Positions 18,534 through 27,042 of a stretch of DNA of 62,346 bases are shown one piece after another. Under the pieces are notes generated by a model that had not been told where the DNA came from, did not search any database, and worked only from the letters and a program-made list of their open reading frames with translations. Where the stretch lies: the NCBI GenBank assembly GCA_023265045.1, contig JAHFUQ010000008.1, positions 1 to 62,346 of the forward strand. The letters run 5' to 3'. The position numbers were made by a program, and so were the translations under genes. Origin of the DNA: Acidimicrobiia bacterium (GTDB taxonomy: Bacteria > Actinomycetota > Acidimicrobiia > Acidimicrobiales > AC-14). The stretch's first letter is position 1; every line of letters begins with the position of its first letter.

Positions 18534-20113
18534 CAGGCTACAGCGGTTGTGCGTGAAAGGGAACGGCGGCGTACAAGAAAAAGGCCCAGCGCCGCGACGA
18601 CGACCACACCCGCGCCCGCAGCCACCAGCACGCCCCCCGTCCCGCTACCGGACGAGCCCGACGGCGCCCCGGGGAACCGCACCGTGGTGGTGAACACGTC
18701 CTGCTCGGTGCTGCCCAGGGCGGCGTTGCGCATGTCGGGCCAGGCCGCGATGGCCGACGTTGAGCGCGACAGCAGCCCGATGCGGCCCCCGATCTCGACC
18801 AGGCCCTCGGCCGAAGGCACGAGGTACCGCTGGCCGATGCGGGTGTCCGAGCTCTGGCTGGTGAGCTTGACGTTGGGCGCGAACGTGCGGCCGTCGTCCT
18901 GCGACCAGCTGAAGTAGGCGTCGTTGCGGATGTCGGCCGGGTCGTTGCGCCGGTCGAGGAAGACGACGTCGATGCGTCCGCCCGGCGCCGCCCCCAGTCG
19001 GGGCAGGTACTGGTCCTTGCCGTCGCCCGACGGGTCGTCGTTCACCCGGACGCCTGGCGCGAAGGCGCGGCCGTCGTTGCGTGACGCCGCCACGTACACG
19101 TCGGGATCGCCGTTGCGCGCATCTGTCCAGCCCACGAGCACCCGCCCCTTGCCGTCCACCGCCAGCGTAGGCGGCGGCATCGTGTAGATGAGCATCACCC
19201 GCCCGGGCGGGCCGATCTTGTCGTCGACCACCACGCCGCGCCCGAAGCGCCGGCCCCGGTCGGTCGACGAGGTGACGACCACCGACCAGTTGCCGTCCCA
19301 CGCCGGGCCCTCGAGGCCCTGGTAGTCGCGCACGTCGTCCTGCAGGTCGTAGTAGGCGATGTGCACGGCGTGGTCGCGCCCGACCGCGATCGAGGGCGCC
19401 ACCACCCGGGTGCGCCCCGGGTCGCTCACCTGCACGGGCTCGGACCAGGTCGCGCCGCCGTCGTCCGAGTAGGCCGAGAAGAGCGGGTTGGGGTCGGGCG
19501 TCAGGCCGCCCAGGGCGCTGTCCGACGCCGCCTTGAGCCACACCAGGTACAGGCGGCCCTTGGCGCCGATGCTGGCGTCGATCGCCATCCGCACCTGGTA
19601 GTGGCTCGGCCCCAGTACCGGCCGCGGCGCGGTGAAGGTGCGCCCGTGGTCGGACGACGTCGCCAGGTACACCCCGGTCGGGTTGTTGCCGAGCCCGGCG
19701 AGGCCGATGAACAGGTAGTAGAGCGTGCCGTGGCGGTCGAAGACGACCTCCGGGGCATAGCAGACGTCGGCGCCGTCGGGCAGGTGGGGCACCGGGTTGG
19801 CCGGCACCCAGCTCTGGCCGCTGTCGCCCGAAACCTGGAGGCCGCAGCCGAACGTGGGCGCGTCCTGGCGGTGGGCCAGCACCACGAGGCGGGGATCGGT
19901 GGGGTCGGCGAGAAGCATGGGCGAGTTCTGGGACGCGGGGCTGCGGAGATCGGTGGCGGTCGCAGGGGTTTCGACGCCGACAACCGCCCGGAGCGCCGCC
20001 GCGGCACGGGCGGGCAGGGCCAAGGTGGCCACGCCCACTACGAACAGCGTCCCCGCCGCCCAGAGCGGACGGAGGGGACGCCGGGCGCTCGCTCGGACGG
20101 ACGCCGTGATCAG
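18533..20113 (-). CDS. Asp-box (sialidase-fold) propeller, membrane-anchored
   Basis: After a basic N-region and signal peptide (LFVVGVATLALPARA) come six Asp-box motifs (SGDSGQSW, SSDHGRTF, SDDGGATW, STDRGRRF, SRNDGRAF, SQDDGRTF). These define a six-bladed BNR propeller like sialidases and exo-enzymes. The C-terminus is a membrane helix with an Arg tail (VVVVAALGLFLVRRR). I do not see the full sialidase arginine triad with confidence, so enzymatic activity is open. Start is uncertain. A CTG at 20113 overlaps the TGA of the previous gene (CTGA). The next canonical start upstream is TTG at 20179, overlapping that gene by 70 bp. Stop/start TGATG joins the next gene. Confidence 0.8.
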   Translation of the reverse strand: MITASVRASARRPLRPLWAAGTLFVVGVATLALPARAAAALRAVVGVETPATATDLRSPASQNSPMLLADPTDPRLVVLAHRQDAPTFGCGLQVSGDSGQSWVPANPVPHLPDGADVCYAPEVVFDRHGTLYYLFIGLAGLGNNPTGVYLATSSDHGRTFTAPRPVLGPSHYQVRMAIDASIGAKGRLYLVWLKAASDSALGGLTPDPNPLFSAYSDDGGATWSEPVQVSDPGRTRVVAPSIAVGRDHAVHIAYYDLQDDVRDYQGLEGPAWDGNWSVVVTSSTDRGRRFGRGVVVDDKIGPPGRVMLIYTMPPPTLAVDGKGRVLVGWTDARNGDPDVYVAASRNDGRAFAPGVRVNDDPSGDGKDQYLPRLGAAPGGRIDVVFLDRRNDPADIRNDAYFSWSQDDGRTFAPNVKLTSQSSDTRIGQRYLVPSAEGLVEIGGRIGLLSRSTSAIAAWPDMRNAALGSTEQDVFTTTVRFPGAPSGSSGSGTGGVLVAAGAGVVVVAALGLFLVRRRSLSRTTAVA

Positions 20114-20544
20114 ATCACCGTGAAGAAGACCGGGCTGGTGGCGCTGTGGTTGCCGTCGAGGGGCAGCTCGCCGAAGCAAATCTGCCAGTCACCTGGGGAG
20201 CGGTTCACCGGCCCGCTCGTGTTGGCGATGAAGCCGCGGGCGTTGGCGAACCGGGTGGCGGGGTTGATCGGACCTGGGACGTCCATGCAGGCGTGGTCCT
20301 CGTGGCCCGCCCCCGTGCTCGTGCCGGCGACCAGCTGGAACGGCTGGTTGGCACGGGCGCTGGTGGCGAAGGCGGTGATCACGGTGCCCGACGGGCCCTG
20401 CTTCGAGAACGAGCCGTCGCTGTACCACGTGAAGCCCTGGATGACGGTGCAGGCCCAGGCCATCGACGCTACCGCCACTACCGCGAACGCACCGCCCAGG
20501 GCCACCAAAAGGGCCCGTCGACGCGAGAACCCTCGATTGCTCAC
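20110..20544 (-). CDS. Small exported protein, paralogue A (unknown family)
   Basis: The 144-residue protein starts at GTG with a GAGGAG about 6 bp before it. The signal peptide ends AVASMAWAC. The mature part shares most of its sequence with the adjacent paralogue: FTWYSDG, GPSGTVITAFATSARA, LVAGTS, GHEDHACMDVPGPINPATR, ARGFIANTSGPV, GDWQICF and PVFFTVI. The conserved His/Glu/Asp/His and Cys residues in GHEDHAC look like a possible metal site. Family unknown to me. Confidence 0.75.
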   Translation of the reverse strand: MSNRGFSRRRALLVALGGAFAVVAVASMAWACTVIQGFTWYSDGSFSKQGPSGTVITAFATSARANQPFQLVAGTSTGAGHEDHACMDVPGPINPATRFANARGFIANTSGPVNRSPGDWQICFGELPLDGNHSATSPVFFTVI

Positions 20545-20750
20545 AAGTGCTCCTCTCACGGCCGTCCGGCCGCTCCGCCGGTGTCCGAACTGTTCTGCGA
20601 ACTGTTGTAGCTCGCTACTCCGACAAGAGCAGTGAACCATGCCGGCGGCACGGTTGTCAACACACCGAACGGCTGGCGACCCCGCCAAACACGCCCCGGC
20701 GCGAAAAGTCAGCGCCACCGGGGCGCTGACTCTTCCCCGGGGACCGGGCG

Positions 20751-21170
20751 TCAGATGACCGAGAAGAAGACCGGGTTCGTAGCCGTGTCGCCGTCGGGCA
20801 CGGTCTGGCGGAAGCAGATCTGCCAGTCGCCGGCCGGGCGCACGACGGGGCCGCCGGTGTTGGCGATGAAGCCGCGCATGTTCGACATCCGGGTGGTGGG
20901 GTTGATCTCGCCGGGGAGGTCCATGCACGCGTGGTCCTCGTGGCCGGGCGTGACGTTGGTGCCCGCCACCAGCTTGAACGGGACGCCGGCTCGAGCGCTG
21001 GTGGCGTAGGCGGTGATCACCGTCCCCGACGGGCCGGACTTCACGAACGTGCCGTCGCTGTACCACGTGGTGCCCTGCGGCGTGGTGCAGGCGAACGCCA
21101 CCGAGCCCACCGCCAGAGCGGCCGCGATGCCGCCGAACCCCGCCACTGCCCACCTACGCCGAACGCTCAC
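20751..21170 (-). CDS. Small exported protein, paralogue B (unknown family)
   Basis: The 139-residue protein starts at GTG, with GAGGAG 5 bp upstream; an upstream ATG frame is less likely. The signal peptide ends GSVAFAC. Mature region: TTWYSDGTFV, GPSGTVITAYATSARA, LVAGTN, GHEDHACMDLPGEINPTTR, MRGFIANTGGPV, GDWQICF, PVFFSVI. It is clearly a tandem duplicate of the gene downstream, with a 206-bp gap between them that has room for a separate promoter. Not recognised as a named family. Confidence 0.75.
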   Translation of the reverse strand: MSVRRRWAVAGFGGIAAALAVGSVAFACTTPQGTTWYSDGTFVKSGPSGTVITAYATSARAGVPFKLVAGTNVTPGHEDHACMDLPGEINPTTRMSNMRGFIANTGGPVVRPAGDWQICFRQTVPDGDTATNPVFFSVI

Positions 21171-21293
21171 GGATCTCCTCCCCAAATGCCGAGCCCCAGC
21201 ATCGCATTGTAGTAGCGCCATCGTGCGACACCCGCCCGAGCATGCGCTACCGCGTCCATTGTGTCAACGCCTCGCGAACGGCGTGCTCCGCGC

Positions 21294-21791
21294 CTACGTC
21301 ACCCGGAACTCGGCGTTCATCCCCTTGAGGGCGTGGATGACGCCGTCGGGGTCGGCCAGGAAACACACCAGCCCGTACCGGCCGGGGGGCAGGTCGACGG
21401 CGAACCGGCTCCCGCCGCCCGGCGGGCGCGACGGCACCCGGGCCAGCGTGGCCGCGCCGCGCCGCTCGGTCGAATGGAGTTGCACGTCCAGCGGCGGCAC
21501 GTCCTCGGGCAGCTCGATCAGGGTGAGGGCGTGGTCGATGGCGCCGATGTTGGCCACGTCGAACACGACGCGCCCCCGCGGCACGGCCGAGGCCAGATCG
21601 AAGCGGTACTCCGCCATCGTGACCTTGACGTTGCCGGGCGGCGGCGGCAAAGGCGCCCCTTTGGTCGTGCCGCCGCCGATCACACACGAGCCGCTGAGCA
21701 ACGGGATCGCCAGGAGAAGTGCGGCAACTCGCCGCGGCGTGGCCCTGGACACCCGTCGCTGTTCAGGCCCACGCCCCGGCTCAGGCAGCAT
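21294..21791 (-). CDS. Cupredoxin-like lipoprotein
   Basis: The 165-residue protein has a lipoprotein signal (VAALLLAIPLLSGSC, lipid Cys near residue 36). A single cupredoxin domain follows with apparent type-1 copper ligands: His in IDHALTLIEL, then Cys, His and Met in GLVCFLADPDGVIHALKGM. A GTG at 21752 is an alternative start closer to the signal peptide. Likely an extracytoplasmic electron carrier or copper protein. A palindrome lies about 30 bp upstream of the ATG. Confidence 0.8.
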   Translation of the reverse strand: MLPEPGRGPEQRRVSRATPRRVAALLLAIPLLSGSCVIGGGTTKGAPLPPPPGNVKVTMAEYRFDLASAVPRGRVVFDVANIGAIDHALTLIELPEDVPPLDVQLHSTERRGAATLARVPSRPPGGGSRFAVDLPPGRYGLVCFLADPDGVIHALKGMNAEFRVT

Positions 21792-21820
21792 GCATGTCGA
21801 CGACCGGCGCGCTAGCTGTT

Positions 21821-21837
21821 CGTAGCATTTACCTACG
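21821..21837. promoter_or_regulatory. Palindrome upstream of the cupredoxin gene
   Basis: CGTAG and CTACG flank a 7-bp centre, 30 bp before the ATG at 21791. It shares the GTAG half with the palindrome in front of the TrmB-type regulator, so it may be a second binding site for that protein. Pattern-based only. Confidence 0.4.
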
Positions 21838-21879
21838 ACACAGAGCTTACAGCACCACGCCGGGACGCGAGCGTCGGGT

Positions 21880-22818
21880 TTATTCGGCGGTCGGCGCGCC
21901 GGGCGCGCCGGGCGCGACAGGCGCGACGGGCGCGACGGGCGTGAGCCGGACCGGGCCGGGCCGGTGGCCGTTCTCCGCCCGCTGCTCGACCGGGGTGGCC
22001 GACTCCCACATCCGCTCGAACGCCTCGGCCTGCAGGGCCGCGAACCCGGGGTGCTCGACGAGCAGGGTGGTCGGGAACCCGATGTCCGGTAGCACGGGAT
22101 CGGTCATGGCCAGCAGCACGAGCTTGCGGTCGGCGAGCGCCAGCTTGATGGGCAGCTCGTCCACCAGCCGCCCCTCGACGCCAGCGTCGTGGTACACGGC
22201 CATGGCCTCGCGAAACCCCTCGGCCGCCGGCGCCCGCCAGTGCGGGCCCTCGTAGAGCACGCGGGACGTGACGCCCCGGCGCATGGCGTCGACGACCGCG
22301 GCGTTCACCCGATCAGGCGGGAACGAGTACGGCGCCCGGTTGAACACCAGCAGCTCCTCCTGCACTTCGGCGAGCAGCCGGTCGTAGATCGAGCTGACCT
22401 GGGCCGCGCCCTGGATCACGTGGACGTACGGGCCGGCCGCGTCCGGCGCCTCGGGGAACTCCCGGGCCAGCAGGTCGCGCAGGTTCGCGGTGCGCGCCCG
22501 GTGCTGGCGCAGCCGCTCCTCCTGGGCCGCGTCCAGCCGGTCGAAGACCTCCTGGCGACCAGGCGACGCCCACACCGCGGGGCCTTCGACCGACAGCCGC
22601 TGCGCCAGCCCCTTGCGGTTGAGCTCCTCCAGCACCTGGTAGGTGCTCGTGCGGGGAACGCCCGAGTGGCGGGCCAGGTGGGCGGTGTTCGCCGAGCCGA
22701 GCCGCAGCAACGCCAGCAGCACCCGCGCCTCGTACGGGCTGAGCTCCAGCTGCTCGAACTCGTGCAGCAGGGTCTCAGGAATCGGACCGGTGGTGATCAA
22801 GGCGTCCGGACCTGCCAT
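21880..22818 (-). CDS. TrmB-family transcriptional regulator
   Basis: The 312-residue protein has an N-terminal winged helix (LSPYEARVLLALLRLGSANTAHLARHSGVPRTSTYQVLEEL, about residues 26-66, typical TrmB). A coiled linker and a C-terminal HKD/PLD-like effector domain follow (LLAEVQEELLVFNR, MRRGVTSRVLYEG). The end is an APVAPVAPGAPGAP tail. TrmB proteins sense sugars or other ligands. The neighbouring cupredoxin and secreted cluster are candidate targets. A 21-bp palindrome lies 31 bp upstream of its own start. Confidence 0.88.
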   Translation of the reverse strand: MAGPDALITTGPIPETLLHEFEQLELSPYEARVLLALLRLGSANTAHLARHSGVPRTSTYQVLEELNRKGLAQRLSVEGPAVWASPGRQEVFDRLDAAQEERLRQHRARTANLRDLLAREFPEAPDAAGPYVHVIQGAAQVSSIYDRLLAEVQEELLVFNRAPYSFPPDRVNAAVVDAMRRGVTSRVLYEGPHWRAPAAEGFREAMAVYHDAGVEGRLVDELPIKLALADRKLVLLAMTDPVLPDIGFPTTLLVEHPGFAALQAEAFERMWESATPVEQRAENGHRPGPVRLTPVAPVAPVAPGAPGAPTAE

Positions 22819-22848
22819 CGTCCCCCTTCCGGAGTTCCTGTGACCATG

Positions 22849-22869
22849 GTAGATGTACCGTACACCTAC
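22849..22869. promoter_or_regulatory. Imperfect palindrome, likely TrmB autoregulatory operator
   Basis: GTAGATGTAC and GTACACCTAC are inverted copies (9 of 10 match) around a central C, 31 bp upstream of the TrmB ATG. Position and symmetry fit an operator for a dimeric winged-helix regulator. Confidence 0.5.
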
Positions 22870-22970
22870 CGCGCTGTCGCGAGCGTAGTCCGGCCGTCAA
22901 GCATTCCCCCCGCTCGGCCCGGTGACACGGCCGCGGCGCGGGGTCGGGACCGCTCTGAGCCGGCTCGCCG

Positions 22971-25082
22971 TTAGCTCTTGAAGAGGAACTCGGCCTCGTC
23001 CGGGTCCATGAGCAGGCGCAGCTCCTCCCGCAGCAGCGGGTGATCGCCCAGCAAAGGGTCGGCGTCCACGATCTCGAACGCGACCTCGCGCGCCCGCACG
23101 ACCCACTCGCGGTCCCGCCGCAGGGAGGCCAACTTCAGGTCCGACCTGCCCTTTTGCCGGGCGCCGAGGATGGTGCCCTCCCCTCTGATGTCGAGGTCGA
23201 CCTCGGCCAGCTCGAAGCCGTCGGTCGTGCGCTCGATGGCGCCAAGGCGCTCCTCGGACTCGGCCGTCGTCGCCTCGCCGAGGAGGTAGCAGTACGACCG
23301 GTCCGCCCCCCGGCCCACCCGACCCCGCAGCTGGTGGAGCTGGGCGACGCCGAAGCGGTCGGCGTCCTGGATGATCATGACCGTGGCGTTGGGGACGTCG
23401 ACGCCCACCTCGATGACCGTCGTCGCCACCAGCACGTCAAGCTCCCCGGCCCGGAAGGCGGCCATCGCCGCCTCCTTGTCCTTCGACGGCATCTGCCCGT
23501 GCAGCAGGCCGAGCCGCAGCGACGGCCACACCTCGGCCGCCAGCCGCTCGTACTCCGCCTTGGCCGAGCGGGCCTGGATCTTGTCCGACTCCTCGACCAG
23601 CGGGCACACCACGTAGGCCTGCCGGCCGTCGCGCACTTCGTCCGAGACCCGGGCGTACGCCTCCGACTGCTCCAGCTCCCCGCCCTTCAGCCAGCGGGTG
23701 ACCACCGGCGTGCGGCCCGGCGGCAGCTCGTCCAGGACGGTGACGTCGAGGTCGCCGTAGACCGTCATCGCCGCCGTCCGGGGGATGGGCGTGGCCGTCA
23801 TCACCAGCACGTCGGCGTCCTCGCCCTTGCCCCGCAGCGCGGCCCGCTGCTCGACCCCGAACCGGTGCTGCTCGTCGATCACGACCACCCCGAGCGCACG
23901 GAACGCCACCTTCTCCTCGAGCAGGGCGTGGGTGCCGATCAGCAGGTCGACCGTGCCGTCGGCCAGCCCCGCGAGCAAGCGCACCCGCTCGGCCGCGGTC
24001 GTGCGGTTGGTCAGCAGGGCCGTGCGCAGCGGGCGGTCGCCGGTGAGCGTCGCCTCGTCGGGCACCGCCAGGTCGCCCAGCATCGATGCCACCGCCAGCC
24101 CGTGCTGCTCGGCCAGCACTTCGGTCGGCGCCATGAACGCCCCTTGGTACCCGCCCTGCACCGCCGTCAACAGCGCCGTGACCGCCACCAACGTCTTGCC
24201 CGAGCCCACGTCTCCCTGCAACAACCGGTGCATAGGATGCGGCCCTTCGAGGTCGCGCCCGATCTCGGCGATGGCCCGCCGCTGCGCCCCTGTGAGCTCG
24301 AACGCCAGCGCGGCGTGGAACCGCCGCACCAGCTCGCCGCCCGTGCGGTGGCGGATCCCTTTGGCCTCCCGCTCGATGCGCCGTTTCCGCATCACCAGAG
24401 CGAGCTGCATGCGCAGCAGCTCGTCGAGCACCAGCCGCTGGCGGGCGGCGCGCGACGCCTCCATCGACTCGGGGTTGTGGATCTGGTTGAACGCGAACGT
24501 GCGGTCGACCACGTCGAGGCGGTCGAGCCACCCGCCGGGCAGCGGGTCGGCGAAGTCCTTGGCCCTGGTCAGGCACTCTTCCACCCACTCGCCCAGCTCC
24601 CACGTCGTCAGCCCCGCCTTCTCCGACTGGGGGTAGACGGGCACGATCCGGCCGGTGCGGTTCCCCACCAGGTCGACGACGGGGTTGGTCATCTGCCGCC
24701 GCCCCCGGAACGCCTCCACCTTGCCGAAGAACACGGCCTCGGCCCCCTCGGTCAGCTGCTTGGCGCGCCACGGCTGGTTGAAGAACACGCAGTGCAGGTA
24801 GCTCGACCCGTCGAACACGTCGACTTCGACCATGGCCCGGCGCTGGCGGGTGCGCCTGCTCACGACCCGCTTGACCTTGGCCAGCACGAGGGCTTCCTCG
24901 CCCACCTTGAGGTCGCGGATCTCGGCCTGGTGGGTGCGGTCGATGTAGCGCCGCGGGTAGTGCGTCACCAGGTCGAGGACCGTCGTGATCCCCATCGTCT
25001 CCAGCGCCTCAGCCTTCTTGGGGCCGACGCCTTTGAGCTCGGAGACCGGGATCTGGGCGAGCTGCGCCAGTCTCCGGGCCAG
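22971..25082 (-). CDS. recG: ATP-dependent DNA helicase RecG
   Basis: Remodels stalled forks and branched DNA. Visible parts: the wedge domain (VLAKVKRVVSRRTRQRRAMVEVDVFD), helicase motif I GDVGSGKT, DEQH box, motif III TATPIPRT, motif VI QLRGRVGRG and the C-terminal TRG-like segment. The first ATG (24995) would drop the usual N-terminal helices, whose frame continues upstream (LAQLAQIPVSELKGVGPKKAEALE). No ATG/GTG/TTG exists there, but a CTG at 25082 lies 7 bp after a GGAG and just past the stop of the preceding gene. I use that CTG. Confidence 0.9.
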   Translation of the reverse strand: MARRLAQLAQIPVSELKGVGPKKAEALETMGITTVLDLVTHYPRRYIDRTHQAEIRDLKVGEEALVLAKVKRVVSRRTRQRRAMVEVDVFDGSSYLHCVFFNQPWRAKQLTEGAEAVFFGKVEAFRGRRQMTNPVVDLVGNRTGRIVPVYPQSEKAGLTTWELGEWVEECLTRAKDFADPLPGGWLDRLDVVDRTFAFNQIHNPESMEASRAARQRLVLDELLRMQLALVMRKRRIEREAKGIRHRTGGELVRRFHAALAFELTGAQRRAIAEIGRDLEGPHPMHRLLQGDVGSGKTLVAVTALLTAVQGGYQGAFMAPTEVLAEQHGLAVASMLGDLAVPDEATLTGDRPLRTALLTNRTTAAERVRLLAGLADGTVDLLIGTHALLEEKVAFRALGVVVIDEQHRFGVEQRAALRGKGEDADVLVMTATPIPRTAAMTVYGDLDVTVLDELPPGRTPVVTRWLKGGELEQSEAYARVSDEVRDGRQAYVVCPLVEESDKIQARSAKAEYERLAAEVWPSLRLGLLHGQMPSKDKEAAMAAFRAGELDVLVATTVIEVGVDVPNATVMIIQDADRFGVAQLHQLRGRVGRGADRSYCYLLGEATTAESEERLGAIERTTDGFELAEVDLDIRGEGTILGARQKGRSDLKLASLRRDREWVVRAREVAFEIVDADPLLGDHPLLREELRLLMDPDEAEFLFKS

Positions 25083-25086
25083 CGGT

Positions 25087-26691
25087 TTACTCCGCGCTGA
25101 ACAGGTAGGCGGACAGCGGCTGGTCGCCCCGGTGGACCTCGACCGCCACTTCGGGGCGGTGCTCGGCCAGCCAGACCTGGATGCGCTTGGTGTCCTCGGC
25201 GGTGGCGGCCTCGCCTTCGACGATCGTGAGCAGCTCGTGGTCCTCGGCCACGAGGCGGTCGAGCAGCAGGGCGGCGGCGTCGGACAGGACGGGCGCGCTG
25301 GCGATGATGTCGTGGCCCAGCAGTCCCAGGAAGTCGCCCTCCCGCACCGGCCCCGCCGGGGTGGTGGCGTCCCGCACGGCCCACGTGACCTCGCCCCAGC
25401 ACACCTCGTCGGCCGTCTTCGCCATGGCCTCGGCGTTGGCCGCCGCGTCGGCGTCCTTGTCGTACCCCATGAGGGCGGCGAACCCTTCGGCCAGGCTCGT
25501 GGTCGGCACCACCGAGACGGGCTTGGACGCGGCCGCCGCGGCCCGCTCGGCCACCGGCACGACGTTCTTGTTGTTGGGCAGGAGGACGACCTCCGCCGCC
25601 GCCGTGCCCTCGATGGCCTTCAGCAGCTCCGCGGTCGACGGGTTCATCGACTGGCCGCCGGCGACGATCGAGCCTGCGCCCAGCGAACGCAGGATCGAGA
25701 TGGCGCCGTCGCCGGCGCCCACCGCCACCACCGCCGTCCCGGGGGCCGCCTCGCGGGCGCAGTGCTCGGCCTCCACCTGCTCGAACAGGTCGGTCACCCG
25801 GATCTGGCGGGGCCGGCCCACCTCGATCCCCGCCTCGACGGCGGCGCCGATGTCGTTGGTGTGGATGTGGCAGTTCCAGACGCCGTCGCCCCCCACCACC
25901 ACGATCGAATCGCCGATCTCGGCCCACGCCTGCTTGAAGGCGTCGACGCCCCCGTCGGGCGCCTCGAGGAAGTACATCACCTCGTAGCGCAGATCGCCGA
26001 TACCCTCGCCGACGTCCTCGGCGTGGGCGTGAGGCGCCTCCGCGGCGGCCGCCGGCATGTCATCGACCTCAGGCATAGGCCGGCCCTCCACCACCTGGAG
26101 CAGGACGTCGAGCAGCAGGAGGAAGCCCGAGCCGCCCGCGTCGACCACGCCCGCCTCGGCCAGCACCGCCAGCAGCTCCGGGGTGCGGGCGAGGGCGTCG
26201 GCGCCGGATGCCGCGGCGGCGTCCAAGACGGCCGCCAGGGTCGCGCCCGGCCCCGCCGCCGCCCGCTCCGCGGCCGCGGCCGCCTCCCGCACGACGGTCA
26301 GGATCGTTCCCTCGACCGGCCGCATCACCGCCTGGTAGGCCGCCGTCGACGCCGCCGTCAGCGCCGCCGCCGCCAGCGCCCCGTCGATCGAGTCGGCGCC
26401 CTTGATCCGGTCGGTGAAGCCCCGCATCACCTGGGAAAGGATCACCCCCGAGTTGCCCCGCGCCCCCATCAGCGAGCCGTGGCTGATGGCCTTGCAGACG
26501 GCCGCCATGTCGCCGCCCCCGCCCACCTCAGCGACCACCGCTTCAAGGGTCAGGGCCATGTTCGTCCCCGTGTCGCCGTCGGGCACGGGGTACACGTTGA
26601 GCCGGTTCAACCGCTCCTGGTGGGCGCGCAGGGCGTCGCGGTAGCCGGCCATGACCGTGCGGAGGTGGCCGGCGTCCAGGCGATCGAGCAT
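25087..26691 (-). CDS. FakA-like DAK2/DegV-type fatty-acid kinase
   Basis: The 534-residue protein has an N-terminal DhaL/DAK2 nucleotide-binding domain (NRLNVYPVPDGDTGTNM with Asp ligands for Mg-ATP; HGSLMGARGNSGVILSQ; DAGGSGFLLLL). A middle domain and a C-terminal DegV-related part follow (VVAVGAGDGAISILRSLGA, LLPNNKN). This matches FakA, which phosphorylates fatty acids bound to FakB. No fakB is visible nearby. Placement directly before recG and opposite rpmB is the common actinobacterial order. Confidence 0.88.
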   Translation of the reverse strand: MLDRLDAGHLRTVMAGYRDALRAHQERLNRLNVYPVPDGDTGTNMALTLEAVVAEVGGGGDMAAVCKAISHGSLMGARGNSGVILSQVMRGFTDRIKGADSIDGALAAAALTAASTAAYQAVMRPVEGTILTVVREAAAAAERAAAGPGATLAAVLDAAAASGADALARTPELLAVLAEAGVVDAGGSGFLLLLDVLLQVVEGRPMPEVDDMPAAAAEAPHAHAEDVGEGIGDLRYEVMYFLEAPDGGVDAFKQAWAEIGDSIVVVGGDGVWNCHIHTNDIGAAVEAGIEVGRPRQIRVTDLFEQVEAEHCAREAAPGTAVVAVGAGDGAISILRSLGAGSIVAGGQSMNPSTAELLKAIEGTAAAEVVLLPNNKNVVPVAERAAAAASKPVSVVPTTSLAEGFAALMGYDKDADAAANAEAMAKTADEVCWGEVTWAVRDATTPAGPVREGDFLGLLGHDIIASAPVLSDAAALLLDRLVAEDHELLTIVEGEAATAEDTKRIQVWLAEHRPEVAVEVHRGDQPLSAYLFSAE

Positions 26692-26714
26692 TGGCCGGAG
26701 CGTAGCGACCAGAG

Positions 26715-26796
26715 TCCGCGGCGCGGGTTTAGGCGCCCCCCGAAAAGGGCGTGGATCCGACTCCGCGGCGCGGGTTTAGGCGCCCCCCGAAAAGGG
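26715..26796. repeat. 35-bp direct repeat with hairpin cores
   Basis: Two copies (26715-26749 and 26762-26796) of a 35-bp unit beginning TCCGCGGCGCGGG and ending CGAAAAGGG, spaced 47 bp apart. The second can fold into GCGCCCCCC/GGGGGTGCGC around GAAA. It lies in the divergent gap between the kinase gene and rpmB. Confidence 0.7.
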
Positions 26797-26847
26797 GGTG
26801 CGCCGTAGGCCTGCGTGGCCCGAACGCCGTGTAACGTGGCTGGCTCT

Positions 26848-27042
26848 ATGGCATCCGTGTGCGAAGTCTGTGGCAAGCACCCGTCGTTCGGGATGAGCGT
26901 GAGCCACTCCCACAAGCGCAACCGCCGGCGCTGGAACCCCAACATCCAGCGGGTCCGGGCGCTGGTCAACGGCGCGGCCAAGCGGGTCAACGTCTGCACC
27001 GGCTGCATCAAGGCCGGAAAGATCCAGAAGGCCCTCGGCTGA
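26848..27042 (+). CDS. rpmB: 50S ribosomal protein L28
   Basis: The 64-residue protein starts MASVCEVCGKHPSFG and holds two Cys pairs (CEVC, CTGC; zinc-type L28), a HSHKRNRRRWNPNIQ segment and a basic C-terminus. The ATG at 26848 is preferred over an in-frame upstream codon because it gives the conserved N-terminus. The stop TGA overlaps a CTG that begins the next open frame. Confidence 0.96.
   Translation: MASVCEVCGKHPSFGMSVSHSHKRNRRRWNPNIQRVRALVNGAAKRVNVCTGCIKAGKIQKALG

Noticed and set aside
21880-21960. APVAPVAPGAPGAP repeat as a functional domain
   Set aside because: Short low-complexity tail at the TrmB C-terminus; no sign of a separate function.
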